From Hydrogenophaga sp. (GTDB lineage Bacteria; Pseudomonadota; Gammaproteobacteria; Burkholderiales; Burkholderiaceae_C), in contig NZ_JAILWB010000016.1 in assembly GCF_025699295.1 (NCBI RefSeq), positions 1 through 64,000 on the forward strand: a stretch of 64,000 bases of DNA, in the 5' to 3' direction. The notes under the pieces are model-generated. The model had not been told where the DNA came from. It did not search any database and was given only the letters and a program-made list of their open reading frames with translations. Below are positions 1 through 9,309 of this stretch, piece by piece; positions within the stretch are counted from its first letter, which is position 1; the number at the start of each line of letters is the position of its first letter. A program made the translations under genes and the position numbers.

Positions 1-104
1 GGCCCGACGGCGCCGGGTGGCTGGCGCAGCGAAGTCAAGGAGGAGAGGCGGCGCAGCCGCCTCGGGGGACATGAGCGGAGCCAGCCACCCGGCGACGTCG
101 GGCC
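1..104. repeat. Long imperfect inverted repeat at window edge
   Basis: Arms at 1-25 and 80-104 are reverse complements with one mismatch in 25. Inside lies a second perfect hairpin (arms 45-52 and 56-63, loop GCA). No gene covers it, and it sits downstream of murB. The left arm begins at the first base, so the element may extend beyond the window. It could be a terminator or a dispersed repeat. Confidence 0.6.
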
Positions 105-148
105 TCGAAGGAATGCTGTCGCGAAATGGCGGCGTGAAGCAACGCCCG

Positions 149-1201
149 TCAGACCACCACAGGCTCGGGCTCCAGCAAAATCCCGAACCGCTCATACACG
201 CTGGTCTGGATCGCCTTGGCCAGCGTCATCACCTCACCACCCGTGGCGCCACCCCGGTTCACCAGCACCAGCGCCTGCTTCTCGTACACACCCGCGTTCC
301 CCACACCCCGGCCCTTCCACCCGCAGGCGTCGATCAGCCAGCCCGCCGCCAGCTTGATGCTGCCGTCCGCCATCGGGTAGTGCACCACCTTCGGATCGCG
401 CGCGATGATGTCCGCGCACTGCTCCACACTCACCGTCGGGTTCTTGAAGAAGCTGCCCGCGTTGCCGATCACCGCCGGGTCCGGCAGCTTGGCGCGGCGG
501 ATCGCGCAGATCCAGTCGAAGATCTGCCGCGCGTCGGGGTTTGCCATGCCGGTCTCCGCCATCCTGCGTTCCAGGTCCGCATACCCCAGCACCGGCTTCC
601 AGGGCCTGGGCAGCCAGAAGCGCACGCGCGTGATGAGTGCCCGCCCCGCCAGCCCCATGCCCTTCCCGCCCGCCGGCGCGTGCTTGAACACCGAATCGCG
701 ATAGCCAAAACCGCATTGCGCGGCATCCAGCGTGAAGCTCTGGCCCGTTTGCAGGTCGATCGCGTCCAGTTCGTGGAAACGGTCCTGCAACTCCACGCCG
801 TACGCGCCGATGTTCTGCACCGGCGAGGCGCCCACGCAACCCGGAATCAGCGCCAGGTTCTCCAGGCCGGGCCAGCCCTGTTCCAGCGTCCAGCCCACCG
901 TGTCGTGCCAGTTCTCGCCCGCGCCGGCTTCCACCAGCCAGCCCCGGGCCGTTTCCTCGAGCAGACGCCGCCCGCGAATTTCCACCTTGAGCACCAGCGG
1001 CTTGATGTCCCCCGTGAGCACCAGGTTGCTGCCACCTCCCAGCACGAAAGGCGGCGCCTCGCGTGTGAGTGCGTTCCAGTCGGCGCTGGCCATGAGGCCG
1101 ATCAGGTCGGCCTCATCGCGCACGCGCACGAGCCGCTGGGCACGCGCGACGATGCCAAAGCTGTTGTACGGCTGGAGCGCCACGTTGTTCTCGACTACCA
1201 T
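149..1201 (-). CDS. murB: UDP-N-acetylenolpyruvoylglucosamine reductase MurB
   Basis: Reduces UDP-GlcNAc-enolpyruvate to UDP-MurNAc with NADPH and FAD, in the cytoplasmic phase of peptidoglycan synthesis. The 350-residue protein is a type I MurB. The FAD-binding GGGSN lies at 55-59, GYRDS at 166-170, and the catalytic Ser is about residue 250 in NAGSFFKNP; a Glu lies in the C-terminal LEPEP. The ATG at 1201 is the first start in frame and faces yajQ across 39 bp, so the two share a divergent promoter region. The length is usual for the long betaproteobacterial form. Confidence 0.96.
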   Translation of the reverse strand: MVVENNVALQPYNSFGIVARAQRLVRVRDEADLIGLMASADWNALTREAPPFVLGGGSNLVLTGDIKPLVLKVEIRGRRLLEETARGWLVEAGAGENWHDTVGWTLEQGWPGLENLALIPGCVGASPVQNIGAYGVELQDRFHELDAIDLQTGQSFTLDAAQCGFGYRDSVFKHAPAGGKGMGLAGRALITRVRFWLPRPWKPVLGYADLERRMAETGMANPDARQIFDWICAIRRAKLPDPAVIGNAGSFFKNPTVSVEQCADIIARDPKVVHYPMADGSIKLAAGWLIDACGWKGRGVGNAGVYEKQALVLVNRGGATGGEVMTLAKAIQTSVYERFGILLEPEPVVV

Positions 1202-1240
1202 CCCCGGATTGTCTCACCCACCCTCCCAGGACTGATTGCC

Positions 1241-1732
1241 ATGCCTTCTTTCGACACCGTACTCGAAGCCGATTTCGTCGAGGTGAAAAACGCGGTTGAC
1301 CAGGTGACGCGCGAGATCGGTACGCGCTTCGACTTCAAGGGCACGGGCGCGGCCATCGAGCTCAAGGAGAAGGAAAAGGAAATCATCCTGCACGGTGACG
1401 CCGAGTTCCAGCTCCAGCAGATCGACGACGTGCTGCGCGCCAAGCTCACCAAGCGTGGCGTGGACGCGCGGTTCCTGGACGTCGGCAAGGTCGAGAAGGC
1501 CGGCGGCGACAAGGTGAAACAGGTGGTCAAGGTGCGCAACGGCATCAGCACCGAGGACGGCAAGAAGATCCAGCAGGCGATCAAGGGCAGCAAGCTCAAG
1601 GTGCAGGGCGCCATCCAGGGCGACGCCGTGCGCGTGACCGGCGCCAAGCGCGACGACCTGCAGGCCGCGATGGCGCTGATCCGCAGCGAGTTGAAGGACC
1701 TGCCGCTGTCCTTCAACAACTTCAGGGATTGA
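1241..1732 (+). CDS. yajQ: YajQ family nucleotide-binding protein
   Basis: 163-residue protein of the YajQ (DUF520) family, made of two ferredoxin-like folds. Members bind nucleotides or RNA, and some bind cyclic di-GMP. It opens with [20 protein letters not shown] and ends with the typical [10 protein letters not shown] tail. An upstream reading frame stays open through the antisense of murB, but the ATG at 1241 begins exactly where family similarity begins. It is divergent from murB. The stop at 1732 is followed directly by a copy of the dispersed repeat (1741-1823). Confidence 0.94.
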   Translation: MPSFDTVLEADFVEVKNAVDQVTREIGTRFDFKGTGAAIELKEKEKEIILHGDAEFQLQQIDDVLRAKLTKRGVDARFLDVGKVEKAGGDKVKQVVKVRNGISTEDGKKIQQAIKGSKLKVQGAIQGDAVRVTGAKRDDLQAAMALIRSELKDLPLSFNNFRD

Positions 1733-1733
1733 C

Positions 1734-2474
1734 TTGAACACCCCCCGCGCCGCCTGCGGCGTCACCCCCCTCCAGGGGGGCTGCACCTGCGGCCCGGCGA
1801 AGCCGGTTCCGCGGTGCCTCTGGCAAGGCGCCTTCGCGCTCGCAGTGGGTCTTCTTCTGGCAGGGCCTGCCTCTGCCCAGCAGGTGGCGCTCTCCGGTGT
1901 GGCCGGTGGCAAGGCACTGGTGACCATCGATGGCGCCGCCCCGCGCTTCCTGAGCGCGGGCCAGACCCACCAGGGTGTGAAGCTGCTGAGCACCCAGGGC
2001 GAGGTGGCGGTGCTGGAAATCAATGGCCAGCGGCAAAGCCTGAGGGTGGGCGATGCGCCGGTCAGCGTGGGCAAAGGCCTGGCCCGCACGGATGATGCGG
2101 GCGCGCAGCAGCGCATCGTGCTCACCGCCGATGCGCAGGGCCACTTCATGCCACCGGGCCAGATCAATGGCCGCGCCGTGCAGTTCCTGGTCGACACCGG
2201 GGCTTCGCTGGTCATCCTCAGCGCCTCCGATGCGCAGCGCATCAACCTGAATTACCAGAACGGCAGGAAAGTCAGCGTGAGCACCGCCAACGGCAACGTC
2301 ACGGGCTACCAGGTGAAGCTGGACTCGGTCCGCGTGGGTGAGGCACAGGTCTATGGCGTCGACGCCATCGTGCTGCCCCAGCCCATGGCTTTCGTGCTGC
2401 TGGGCAACAGCTTTCTCACGCGCTTCCAGATGCAGCGCCACAACGACCAGCTCACGCTGCAGCGCCGGTTCTGA
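1734..2474 (+). CDS. Retropepsin-like aspartic protease (TIGR02281 type)
   Basis: 246 residues. A signal-like hydrophobic stretch (about 31-48, GAFALAVGLLLAGPASA) is followed by a domain rich in Gly and Gln. A single retropepsin fold follows, with the catalytic DTGA at about 154-157 (FLVDTGASLVIL) and a C-terminal LLGNSFL. The family is periplasmic or membrane linked, and its substrates are mostly unknown. No ATG is usable; the frame opens with TTG at 1734, one base after the yajQ stop. About residues 3-30 are encoded by an inverted copy of the dispersed repeat. An in-frame GTG at 1845 lies inside the signal sequence and would remove most of it. Confidence 0.8.
   Translation: MNTPRAACGVTPLQGGCTCGPAKPVPRCLWQGAFALAVGLLLAGPASAQQVALSGVAGGKALVTIDGAAPRFLSAGQTHQGVKLLSTQGEVAVLEINGQRQSLRVGDAPVSVGKGLARTDDAGAQQRIVLTADAQGHFMPPGQINGRAVQFLVDTGASLVILSASDAQRINLNYQNGRKVSVSTANGNVTGYQVKLDSVRVGEAQVYGVDAIVLPQPMAFVLLGNSFLTRFQMQRHNDQLTLQRRF
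1741..1823 (-). repeat. Dispersed GC-rich repeat, copy 1
   Basis: On the minus strand it matches 5977-6058 and 36954-37036. All begin CCAG(A/G)G(A/G)CACCG, pass a GGAAxCGGCTTxGCCGGGCC core and a C-run/G-run hairpin, and end in a G run. This copy starts 8 bases after the yajQ stop and overlaps the first codons of the aspartic protease gene. Confidence 0.8.
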
Positions 2475-2840
2475 TCAGGGCGCTTTCTGCGCGGCGGTGA
2501 CGACGATCTCGATCCGCCAGGCCGGGTTGGCCAGCGCGGCCTGCACCGTGGCGCGCGGCGGCGCGGTTCCCGGCACCACCCAGGCGTCCCACACTTCGTT
2601 CATCGCGCCGATCTCGCCGATGTCGGCCAGGAAGATCTGCGTGCGCAGAATCCGTGACTTGTCGCTGCCGGCCTCCAGCAGGCGCTGCCGCACCTGCTCC
2701 AGCACGTCCTCGGTCTGGCCCCGGATGTCGGTGTCGCCGCGCTCGGGCACCATGCCCGCGAGGTAGACCACGCCGTTGAACACGGCGGCCTCGCTGTAGC
2801 GCGTGGCCACGCCGATGCGGGTGATGTGGTGTTCGCTCAT
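2475..2840 (-). CDS. ridA: RidA family (YjgF/YER057c/UK114) deaminase-like protein
   Basis: 121 residues with the RidA fold. The key Arg is about residue 96 in APPRATVQ. Canonical RidA hydrolyses reactive enamine/imine intermediates from PLP enzymes; this belongs to a broader RidA-like subgroup, so the substrate is uncertain. The start at 2840 overlaps the plsY stop by four bases (ATGA), showing translational coupling. Its stop codon directly abuts that of the convergent protease gene, with no terminator between. Confidence 0.85.
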   Translation of the reverse strand: MSEHHITRIGVATRYSEAAVFNGVVYLAGMVPERGDTDIRGQTEDVLEQVRQRLLEAGSDKSRILRTQIFLADIGEIGAMNEVWDAWVVPGTAPPRATVQAALANPAWRIEIVVTAAQKAP

Positions 2841-3466
2841 GGTTTCTTCGCTCCGAGTCTGCTTTCCTTGCCGGCGATGAGCCGGTTGATGTTCTCCGCG
2901 TGCCGCCACACCAGCAGCAGCCCCATCACCGCCAGGCTCAGCACCTGCACGCCGGGCGCGTCCCAGGCCACGCGGTGGCCCAGCAGGAAGAACGCCGGCG
3001 CGAACACCGCCGTGACGATGGACGCCAGCGACGAATAGCGGAAGAAGCCGGCGATGATCACCCAGGTCGCCAGCGCGGCCAGGCCCAGCCAGGGCTCGAA
3101 GCCGAGGATGACGCCAGCGGCCGTCGCCACGCCCTTGCCGCCCTGGAAACGGAAGAACACCGGATACAGGTGCCCCAGGAAGGCCGCCATCCCCACCAGC
3201 GCCACCGTGCCCTCGCCCAGGCCATAGGCCTCGCCCCACCACTTCACGGCGGCCACCGGCAGCCAGCCCTTGAAGGCGTCGAGCAGCAGGGTGACGATGG
3301 CCGCGGCCTTGCTGCCCGAGCGCAGCACATTGGTCGCACCCGGGTTCTTGCTGCCATAGGTGCGCGGGTCGTTCAGACCCATGAGGCGGCTGACCAGCAC
3401 GGCGAACGAGAGCGAACCGATCAGGTAGGCGGCCAGGGTGGCCAGCAGCGGGTAGGTCATTGCCAT
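2837..3466 (-). CDS. plsY: Glycerol-3-phosphate acyltransferase PlsY
   Basis: Integral membrane enzyme that moves an acyl group from acyl-phosphate to glycerol-3-phosphate, the first step of phospholipid synthesis. About 209 residues with five or more hydrophobic helices. The conserved motifs SKNPGATNVLR, the KG of DAFKGWLP, and GGKGVAT (phosphate binding) are present. The ATG at 3466 is chosen because AGGAG lies 7 bases upstream; an earlier frame start at 3499 lacks this. It is first in a two-gene unit with ridA. Confidence 0.95.
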   Translation of the reverse strand: MAMTYPLLATLAAYLIGSLSFAVLVSRLMGLNDPRTYGSKNPGATNVLRSGSKAAAIVTLLLDAFKGWLPVAAVKWWGEAYGLGEGTVALVGMAAFLGHLYPVFFRFQGGKGVATAAGVILGFEPWLGLAALATWVIIAGFFRYSSLASIVTAVFAPAFFLLGHRVAWDAPGVQVLSLAVMGLLLVWRHAENINRLIAGKESRLGAKKP

Positions 3467-3520
3467 GGGGCATCTCCTCGTTCTTGTGGATGGCCGCATC
3501 CGTGTGCGGCCGAGGGCTGG

Positions 3521-4012
3521 CTATTCTGCCAGCGCGCAGCTCACCGGCCGGGCGCCCAGCGGATCGCTGAGCACGGCGGGATCGATGCCCACCAGATAGC
3601 CCCGGCGTCCACCATTGATCCAGATCTTCGGTTGCTCCAGCACCGTGGCCTCCACCCAGACCGGCATGGCGCGCTTGAGCCCGAAAGGCGAGGTACCGCC
3701 CACGAAGTAGCCGCTGTGGCGGTTGGCCACTTCGGGCTTGCAGGGTTCGACAGACTTGGCACCGATCTGCCGCGCGAGGCTCTTCGTGGACACGGTGCGG
3801 TTGCCGTGCATCAGCACCGCCAGCGGTTTGCCGGCCTCGTCCTGCATGATCAGGGTCTTCACCACCGCGAACGGGTCGAGCCCCAGCACCTGCGCGCTGT
3901 GCTGCGCCCCACCGTGCTCCAGGTACTCGTAGGTGTGCTCGGTGAACGCCACACCATGCGCCCGGAGCCAGGCGGTGGCAGGCGTTTCGCTGACATGTGA
4001 CTTCTTCGCCAA
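3521..4012 (-). CDS. ybaK: YbaK/EbsC aminoacyl-tRNA deacylase
   Basis: 163 residues of the YbaK/ProXp superfamily, which clears mischarged Cys-tRNAPro or similar. The conserved Lys is about residue 52 (VVKTLIM) and the GTSPFG loop is at 106-111. The C-terminus CALAE is typical of the beta-proteobacterial branch. No ATG exists near the N-terminus, so a TTG at 4012 (MAKKSHVSETPAT) is taken. This lies 8 bases after the aldo/keto reductase stop, so the two are probably cotranscribed. Confidence 0.9.
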   Translation of the reverse strand: MAKKSHVSETPATAWLRAHGVAFTEHTYEYLEHGGAQHSAQVLGLDPFAVVKTLIMQDEAGKPLAVLMHGNRTVSTKSLARQIGAKSVEPCKPEVANRHSGYFVGGTSPFGLKRAMPVWVEATVLEQPKIWINGGRRGYLVGIDPAVLSDPLGARPVSCALAE

Positions 4013-4020
4013 CGTTCAGC

Positions 4021-5064
4021 TCACTGGGCAGGATCCCTGTGTTCCCAGCGGATCTTGTCGACCGCGGCCAGCAATTCCGGCGAAAGCGTGGTGCCCCAGG
4101 CGTCCAGGCATTCATCGAGCTGGGCCAGCGTGGTCACGCCGATGATGGTGCTGGCCACGCGCCAGTTGGTGTAGCAGAAGGCCAGCGCGAGTTGCGACGG
4201 CGTCAGGCCGTGCTCGCGCGCCAGCGCGTTGTAGCGCCGCGCGGTGTCCAGTGCCTCGGGGCGGCCCCAGCGCTGCTTGCGCATCGATTCGTAAAGAGCC
4301 ATGCGGCCCGCGTCGCCGACCAGACCGGTCTGGTCGTACTTGCCGCTGAGCAGGCCGAAGCCCAGTGGCGAATACGCCAGCAGCGACACGCCGAGGCGGT
4401 GGCAGGTTTCGTCCAGCCCGTTCTCGTAGCTGCGATTGATGAGGCAGTACGGGTTCTGCACCGTGGCCACACGCGGCAGGCCATGCTGCTCGGCCAGGCG
4501 CACGAATTCGTGCACGCCATAGGGCGTTTCGTTCGACAGGCCCACGGCCTTGACCTTGCCCGCCTGCACCAGCGTGGCCATGGCTTCGAGTTGCTCCAGC
4601 ACCGAAGGCGCGGGCCTGTCCCTGGTGGGGTCGAAGTACAGCGCGCCGAAGGCGGGCACGTTGCGCGCGGGCCAATGGATCTGGTACAGGTCGATCGCGT
4701 CGGTCTGCAGGCGCCGCAGGCTGGCTTCGCAGGCCTCGATGATGCCCGCCTTCGACACCTCCGGCCGCAGCCAGGGCATGCCGCGCGCGGGGCCGGCCAC
4801 CTTGGTGGCCACCACCAGCCTGTCGCGCACACCGGGTTGCTTCGCAAACCAGTTGCCGACGATGGTCTCCGTCGAGCCGCAGGTCTCGGCGCGCGCGGGC
4901 ACCGAATACATCTCGGCCGCATCGAGGAAGTTCACCCCGCGTTCGAGCGAGCGATCGAGGATGTTGTGGGCGGTGGCCTCATCCACCTGCTCGCCGAATG
5001 TCATGGTGCCCAGGCAGATGGGGGTGACCTGCAGCGCGCTGCTGCCCAATGGAACTGTTTTCAT
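4021..5064 (-). CDS. Aldo/keto reductase, Tas-like
   Basis: 347 residues of the NADPH-dependent aldo/keto reductase superfamily, nearest to E. coli Tas. The catalytic tetrad is visible as Asp48, Tyr53, Lys88 and His130. The GLSNETPYGV segment and the C-terminal NADP-binding motif IIGVTTLAQLDE are present. The physiological substrate is unknown. Transcribed ahead of ybaK. The upstream 161 bp holds its promoter and that of the divergent OmpA-like lipoprotein. Confidence 0.9.
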   Translation of the reverse strand: MKTVPLGSSALQVTPICLGTMTFGEQVDEATAHNILDRSLERGVNFLDAAEMYSVPARAETCGSTETIVGNWFAKQPGVRDRLVVATKVAGPARGMPWLRPEVSKAGIIEACEASLRRLQTDAIDLYQIHWPARNVPAFGALYFDPTRDRPAPSVLEQLEAMATLVQAGKVKAVGLSNETPYGVHEFVRLAEQHGLPRVATVQNPYCLINRSYENGLDETCHRLGVSLLAYSPLGFGLLSGKYDQTGLVGDAGRMALYESMRKQRWGRPEALDTARRYNALAREHGLTPSQLALAFCYTNWRVASTIIGVTTLAQLDECLDAWGTTLSPELLAAVDKIRWEHRDPAQ

Positions 5065-5225
5065 GCAAGTATTTGTAACGTCGATCTGACATTGCCGGAC
5101 GCGCCAGCAGGCGAGGGTATAAGTTTAGAGTGCATCGGCTACACAGGCAGGCCGGTGCTCCGATCTCCGGACCGGCACACGCCATTCCGGCCTTGCCCCA
5201 TCAACAACACAGTGGAGAAAACACC

Positions 5226-5909
5226 ATGACACGACTCGATACCCGACTGACACGCGGACTCACCGTCACCACGCTGGTGGCGGCCCTGGCCCTGAGCGGC
5301 TGCGCCAACATGAGCGAAACCCAGCAGGACTCCGCCAAAGGCGCAGGCATCGGTGCCGTCGCGGGCGTGTTGCTTGGCGCGGCAACGGGTGGTTCCAAGG
5401 GCGCGGCCAAGGGCGCCGTCATCGGCGCGGGCGCGGGCGCGCTGGGCGGCTACATCTGGTCGACGCGCATGCAGGAACAGAAGCGCCAGATGGAGGCCGC
5501 CACGGCAGGCACCGGCATCGGCGTGAGCCAGACGGCGGACAACCGCCTCAAGCTTGACGTGCCGGCCGACGCCGGCTTTGCCGTCGGCCGCTCCACCGTC
5601 AGCCCCACGCTGCAGGGCGTGCTCAACCAGTTTGCCGGCACCCTCAACGCCAACCCCGTGACCGCGATCGCCATAGTCGGTCACACCGACAGCACCGGCA
5701 GCGACGCGGTGAACAACCCGCTCTCGTTCGACCGCGCCAACGCCACGCGCGACTACCTCGTGGCGCGCGGCGTGTCCGCCGCACGCTTCGCCACCGACGG
5801 CCGCGGCTCGCGCGAACCGGTGGCCGACAACGGCACCGCCCAGGGCCGCGCCGCCAACCGCCGCGTGGAAATCTACGTCGCAGAACCCGCCCAGACCGCC
5901 GCACGCTGA
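5226..5909 (+). CDS. OmpA-family outer-membrane lipoprotein
   Basis: 227 residues. A signal peptide ends in lipobox ALSGC (Cys26), then a glycine-zipper region (GAGIGAVAGVLLGAATGG..., about 35-75). A C-terminal OmpA/Pal peptidoglycan-binding domain follows (about 115-220) with VGHTDSTGS, LSFDRANATRDYL and NRRVEI. It likely tethers the outer membrane to the cell wall (YiaD-like). The ATG at 5226 has GGAG nine bases upstream. A TATAAG box at about 5118 may be its -10. A strong terminator follows. Confidence 0.93.
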   Translation: MTRLDTRLTRGLTVTTLVAALALSGCANMSETQQDSAKGAGIGAVAGVLLGAATGGSKGAAKGAVIGAGAGALGGYIWSTRMQEQKRQMEAATAGTGIGVSQTADNRLKLDVPADAGFAVGRSTVSPTLQGVLNQFAGTLNANPVTAIAIVGHTDSTGSDAVNNPLSFDRANATRDYLVARGVSAARFATDGRGSREPVADNGTAQGRAANRRVEIYVAEPAQTAAR

Positions 5910-5925
5910 CACGGCCTCACGCAGT

Positions 5926-5952
5926 AAAAAGCCCGGCACCGCCGGGCTTTTT
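5926..5952. terminator. Rho-independent terminator after OmpA-like lipoprotein
   Basis: A perfect 12-bp stem (AAAAAGCCCGGC with its complement, loop ACC) ends in TTTTT at 5948-5952. The A run on the other arm would let it act in both directions. Confidence 0.93.
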
Positions 5953-5976
5953 CATGGCCGGAGCGAGATCGCCAGT

Positions 5977-6058
5977 CCAGAGACACCGAGGAACCGGCTC
6001 CGCCGGGCCAAGGTGTCGCCCCCTCTTGAGGGGGGTCGCGCGCAGCGCGGCGGGGGGA
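5977..6058 (+). repeat. Dispersed GC-rich repeat, copy 2
   Basis: Same element as 1741-1823 (inverted) and 36954-37036 (same direction). It ends four bases before the stop codon of the aldehyde dehydrogenase gene on the other strand, and lies just beyond the lipoprotein terminator. Confidence 0.8.
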
Positions 6059-6061
6059 GCT

Positions 6062-7516
6062 TCAAAGCTTTGCCATGATGTGCCGCGCCACCGTGTAGTC
6101 CTCCAGCGCGTACATCGACATGTCCTTGCCGTAGCCACTGGCCTTCATGCCACCGTGCGGCATTTCGTTCGCCAGCATGAAGTGCGTGTTGATCCAGGTG
6201 CAGCCGTACTGCAGCTTGCGCGCCACCCGCAGCGCGCGCGAGACGTCCTGCGTCCAGACCGATGACGCCAGGCCGTACTCGGAATCATTGGCCCAGGTCA
6301 CGGCCTCGTCAGGGTCGGTGAAGCGCGTGACGGACACCACCGGGCCGAACACCTCGCGGCGCACGATCTCGTCGTCCTGCCGCGCACCGGCAATCACCGT
6401 GGGCTCGTAGAAGAAGCCGCTGCCCGCGCGCATCTTGCCTCCGGCCGTGACCTCCATGTGGCCCACCATCTGCGCGCGCTCCACGAAGCTGGCCACCCGG
6501 TCGCGCTGGCGGTCGGTGATCAGCGGGCCAAGCTCCACGCCGGCCTCGTCCTGCGTGCCCATCTGGATGGTCTTGACGGCGCTGCTGAGGTCGGCCACCA
6601 GCCGGTCGTAGACCTTGGCGCCGGCGTAGAGGCGGCAGGCGGCCGTGCAGTCCTGGCCCGCGTTGTAGTAGCCGAAGGTGCGGATGCCTTCCACCACGGC
6701 TTCGATGTCGGCGTCGTCGAACACCAGCACCGGCGCCTTGCCGCCCAGTTCCAGGTGGGTGCGCTTGAGGGTGCCCGTGGCCGCCTGCAGGATCTTGCGG
6801 CCGGTGGACACGTCGCCCGTGAGCGAGACCATGCGCACCAGGGGATGCTCCACCAGCGGCTGGCCCACGCTCTGACCGCGACCGCACACCACGTTGAACA
6901 CACCCTTGGGCAGGATGTCGGCCACCACACGCGCCAGCATCAGCGTGGTCAGCGGCGTCTGCTCGCTGGGCTTGAGCACCACGGTGTTGCCCGCCGCGAG
7001 CGCGGGCGCGCACTTCCACGCGGCCATCATCAGCGGGTAGTTCCAGGGCGCGATGGAACCGACCACGCCGATGGGGTCGCGCCGGATCATGCTGGTGTGG
7101 CCCGGCAGGTACTCGCCCGCCACCGATCCGGTCATGCAGCGCGCCGCGCCCGCGAAGAAACGGAAGCAGTCGACGATGGCCGGGATCTCGTCTTCCAGCG
7201 CGCGCGCGTACGGCTTGCCGCAGTTGAGCGATTCCAGGCGCGCGAACTGCTCGGCGCGCTGCTCGATCGCATCGGCCACCTTCAGCAGCAGGCGCGAGCG
7301 TTCCATCGGCGTGGTCTCACTCCAGCTGTCGAACGCGCGGCTCGCGCCCAGCACGGCCTTGTGGATCTGCTCGTACGAGGCCTCCGGCACCTTGGCGATC
7401 ACCTCGCCCGTGGCCGGGTTGAGCACGCGCTCGGGCTCGCCTTCGCCGGCCACGAACTGGCCATCGATGAACAGCTCGGTCGACATCGGGACCTGGAAAT
7501 CGGGAGTCTTTCCCAT
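6062..7516 (-). CDS. patD: Gamma-aminobutyraldehyde dehydrogenase-like ALDH
   Basis: 484 residues of the NAD-dependent aldehyde dehydrogenase family, betaine/aminobutyraldehyde branch. Catalytic Cys290 lies in GQDCTAAC and general base Glu256 in LELGGK; the cofactor motif PWNYPLMMA is present. It would oxidise 4-aminobutanal from putrescine to GABA. Position as last gene after a polyamine-type ABC transporter copies E. coli ydcSTUV-patD, which supports this call over betaine aldehyde dehydrogenase. GGAG precedes the ATG at 7516. Confidence 0.82.
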   Translation of the reverse strand: MGKTPDFQVPMSTELFIDGQFVAGEGEPERVLNPATGEVIAKVPEASYEQIHKAVLGASRAFDSWSETTPMERSRLLLKVADAIEQRAEQFARLESLNCGKPYARALEDEIPAIVDCFRFFAGAARCMTGSVAGEYLPGHTSMIRRDPIGVVGSIAPWNYPLMMAAWKCAPALAAGNTVVLKPSEQTPLTTLMLARVVADILPKGVFNVVCGRGQSVGQPLVEHPLVRMVSLTGDVSTGRKILQAATGTLKRTHLELGGKAPVLVFDDADIEAVVEGIRTFGYYNAGQDCTAACRLYAGAKVYDRLVADLSSAVKTIQMGTQDEAGVELGPLITDRQRDRVASFVERAQMVGHMEVTAGGKMRAGSGFFYEPTVIAGARQDDEIVRREVFGPVVSVTRFTDPDEAVTWANDSEYGLASSVWTQDVSRALRVARKLQYGCTWINTHFMLANEMPHGGMKASGYGKDMSMYALEDYTVARHIMAKL

Positions 7517-7556
7517 GGTGTTCTCCGTTGGGTGAAATGAGGAATGGGGGACGGGC

Positions 7557-8363
7557 TCAGCGCCCGCCCGGTTGTTCGTCGGCGCGCGTGAGGTAGTACG
7601 CCGCCAGGATCGGAATGAAGGTCAGCGCGATGATGACCACGGCCACCACGTTGGTCACCGGGCGCTGGCGCGGGCGAATGAGTTCCTGCAGCATCCAGAT
7701 CGGCAGCGTGGTCTGCTGGCCGGCTGTGAAGGTGGTCACGATCACCTCGTCGAAGCTCAAGGCAAACGCCAGCAGGCCACCGGCCAGCAGGGCCGAACCG
7801 AGCTGCGGCAGGATCACGTAGCGGATCGTCTGGAAGCTGTCGGCGCCCAGGTCCATGGAGGCCTCGATCAGCGACGGGCTGGTGCGCCGCAGCCGCGCGA
7901 CCGCGTTGTTGTAGACCACCACCACGCAGAAGGTGGCGTGGCCGACCACGATGGTCCAGAAGCTGAACGGGATCTCGGCCGTGTGGTACGCGGTGCGCAG
8001 CGCGATGCCGGTGACGATGCCCGGCAAGGCAATCGGCAGGATCAGCAGCAGCGAGATCGCGTCGCGACCGAAGAAGCGCGTGCGCGCCAAGCCCGCCGCC
8101 GCCAGCGTGCCCAGCACCATGGCCAGCGCGGTGGACACCAGCGCCACGCGGAACGACAGGCCGATCGCGTCCCACACGTCCTCGCGCGCCCAGGCCGCTG
8201 CAAACCATTGCGTGGTGAGCGCGGGCGGCGGGAAGACATAGCTTTTGTCTTCCGCGCTGAAGGCGTACAGGATGATGAGCGCCAGCGGGATGTGCAGGAA
8301 CAGCACGCCGGCCCAGGTCGCGGCCTTCAGGCCCCAGCCGGCGCGGGTCGGGTCAGAGCGCAT
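7557..8363 (-). CDS. ydcV: Polyamine-type ABC transporter permease (YdcV/PotC-like)
   Basis: About 268 residues with six predicted transmembrane helices. The EAA loop lies at about 175-195 ([20 protein letters not shown]), which docks on the ATPase. The ATG at 8363 is chosen because the family N-terminus (cytosolic, then [20 protein letters not shown]) starts here; it overlaps the ydcU-like stop by 11 bases. It forms the membrane channel with the next permease. Lies 40 bp upstream of the aldehyde dehydrogenase in the same operon. Confidence 0.85.
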   Translation of the reverse strand: MRSDPTRAGWGLKAATWAGVLFLHIPLALIILYAFSAEDKSYVFPPPALTTQWFAAAWAREDVWDAIGLSFRVALVSTALAMVLGTLAAAGLARTRFFGRDAISLLLILPIALPGIVTGIALRTAYHTAEIPFSFWTIVVGHATFCVVVVYNNAVARLRRTSPSLIEASMDLGADSFQTIRYVILPQLGSALLAGGLLAFALSFDEVIVTTFTAGQQTTLPIWMLQELIRPRQRPVTNVVAVVIIALTFIPILAAYYLTRADEQPGGR

Positions 8364-9309
8364 CGAAGGCCCCCAGGCGTTTGGCGATCCACAGGTAGAT
8401 TCCGATGACGACGATGGGCACGAGCGAGAACGCGGCCGCAAACGGCACGTTGCCCGCCACGCCCTGCTGGCGGTAGACCACCTGCCCGATGAACAGCGTG
8501 GAGTCGCCGATCACCTGCGGAATGATGTAGTCGCCCAGCGTGAGCGAGAAGGTGAAGATGGAGCCGGCCGCGATGCCCGGCATGGCCAGTGGAAAAATCA
8601 CCTGCCAGAACGTGGTGCCTGATCGTGCACCGAGGTCGCTCGACGCTTCGAGCAGCGAGCCGGGAATGCGCTCGATGGCGGCCTGGATCGGCAGGATCAT
8701 GAAGGGCAGCCACATGTAGACGAAGACGATGAACGTACCCAGGCGCGAGAACGACAGCGAGTTGCCGCCGATGCCGGGCGTGGCCAGCAAGGCGTCGAGC
8801 AGCCAGGTCATGTGCACCTCGGCAAGCACCCAGCTGATGGCGCCTTCCTTGGCCAGCAGCAGCTTCCACGCATAGAGTCGCACCAGGTAGCTCGACCACA
8901 GCGGCAGCATGACGGCGATGTAGAGCAGCGCCTTTTGCGGCCCGCGTGCGTAGCGCGCCATGTAATAGGCCACCGGAAAGGCAATCACGCCGCAGGCCAG
9001 CGTGACGCTGACGGCCATGGCCACGGTGCGCAGCACCACGTCCACGTTGGCCGGTTGTGTCATCTCGCGAAAGTTGTTCAGCGAGAGTTGCGAGCGGTCG
9101 ACCACGCCGGAGAACTCGTCCAGGGTGAAGAAGCTGTTCGCCAGCAGCGCGAACAGCGAGCCCAGGTACACCACGCCGAACCACAGCAGCGGCGGCCCGA
9201 GCAGCGCGGCCAGCAGCAGCCCGCGACGCGTGTAGAGCAGGTCCGACAGCCAGCGCAACGCGCCACCGCGCGGCGGCACGGGCGTGACCACGGGCAGCGC
9301 CACGCTCAT
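8353..9309 (-). CDS. ydcU: Polyamine-type ABC transporter permease (YdcU/PotB-like)
   Basis: 318 residues with an N-terminal cytosolic extension, a first helix at about 30-55, and five further helices. The EAA motif reads [20 protein letters not shown]. It pairs with the downstream permease to form the transmembrane channel of a spermidine/putrescine-family importer. Its start overlaps the stop of the ATPase gene by four bases (ATGA), so synthesis is coupled. Confidence 0.86.
   Translation of the reverse strand: MSVALPVVTPVPPRGGALRWLSDLLYTRRGLLLAALLGPPLLWFGVVYLGSLFALLANSFFTLDEFSGVVDRSQLSLNNFREMTQPANVDVVLRTVAMAVSVTLACGVIAFPVAYYMARYARGPQKALLYIAVMLPLWSSYLVRLYAWKLLLAKEGAISWVLAEVHMTWLLDALLATPGIGGNSLSFSRLGTFIVFVYMWLPFMILPIQAAIERIPGSLLEASSDLGARSGTTFWQVIFPLAMPGIAAGSIFTFSLTLGDYIIPQVIGDSTLFIGQVVYRQQGVAGNVPFAAAFSLVPIVVIGIYLWIAKRLGAFDAL

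Noticed and set aside
17..1732. 571-residue open frame containing yajQ
   Set aside because: The first 408 codons are antisense of murB; yajQ similarity starts at the ATG at 1241.
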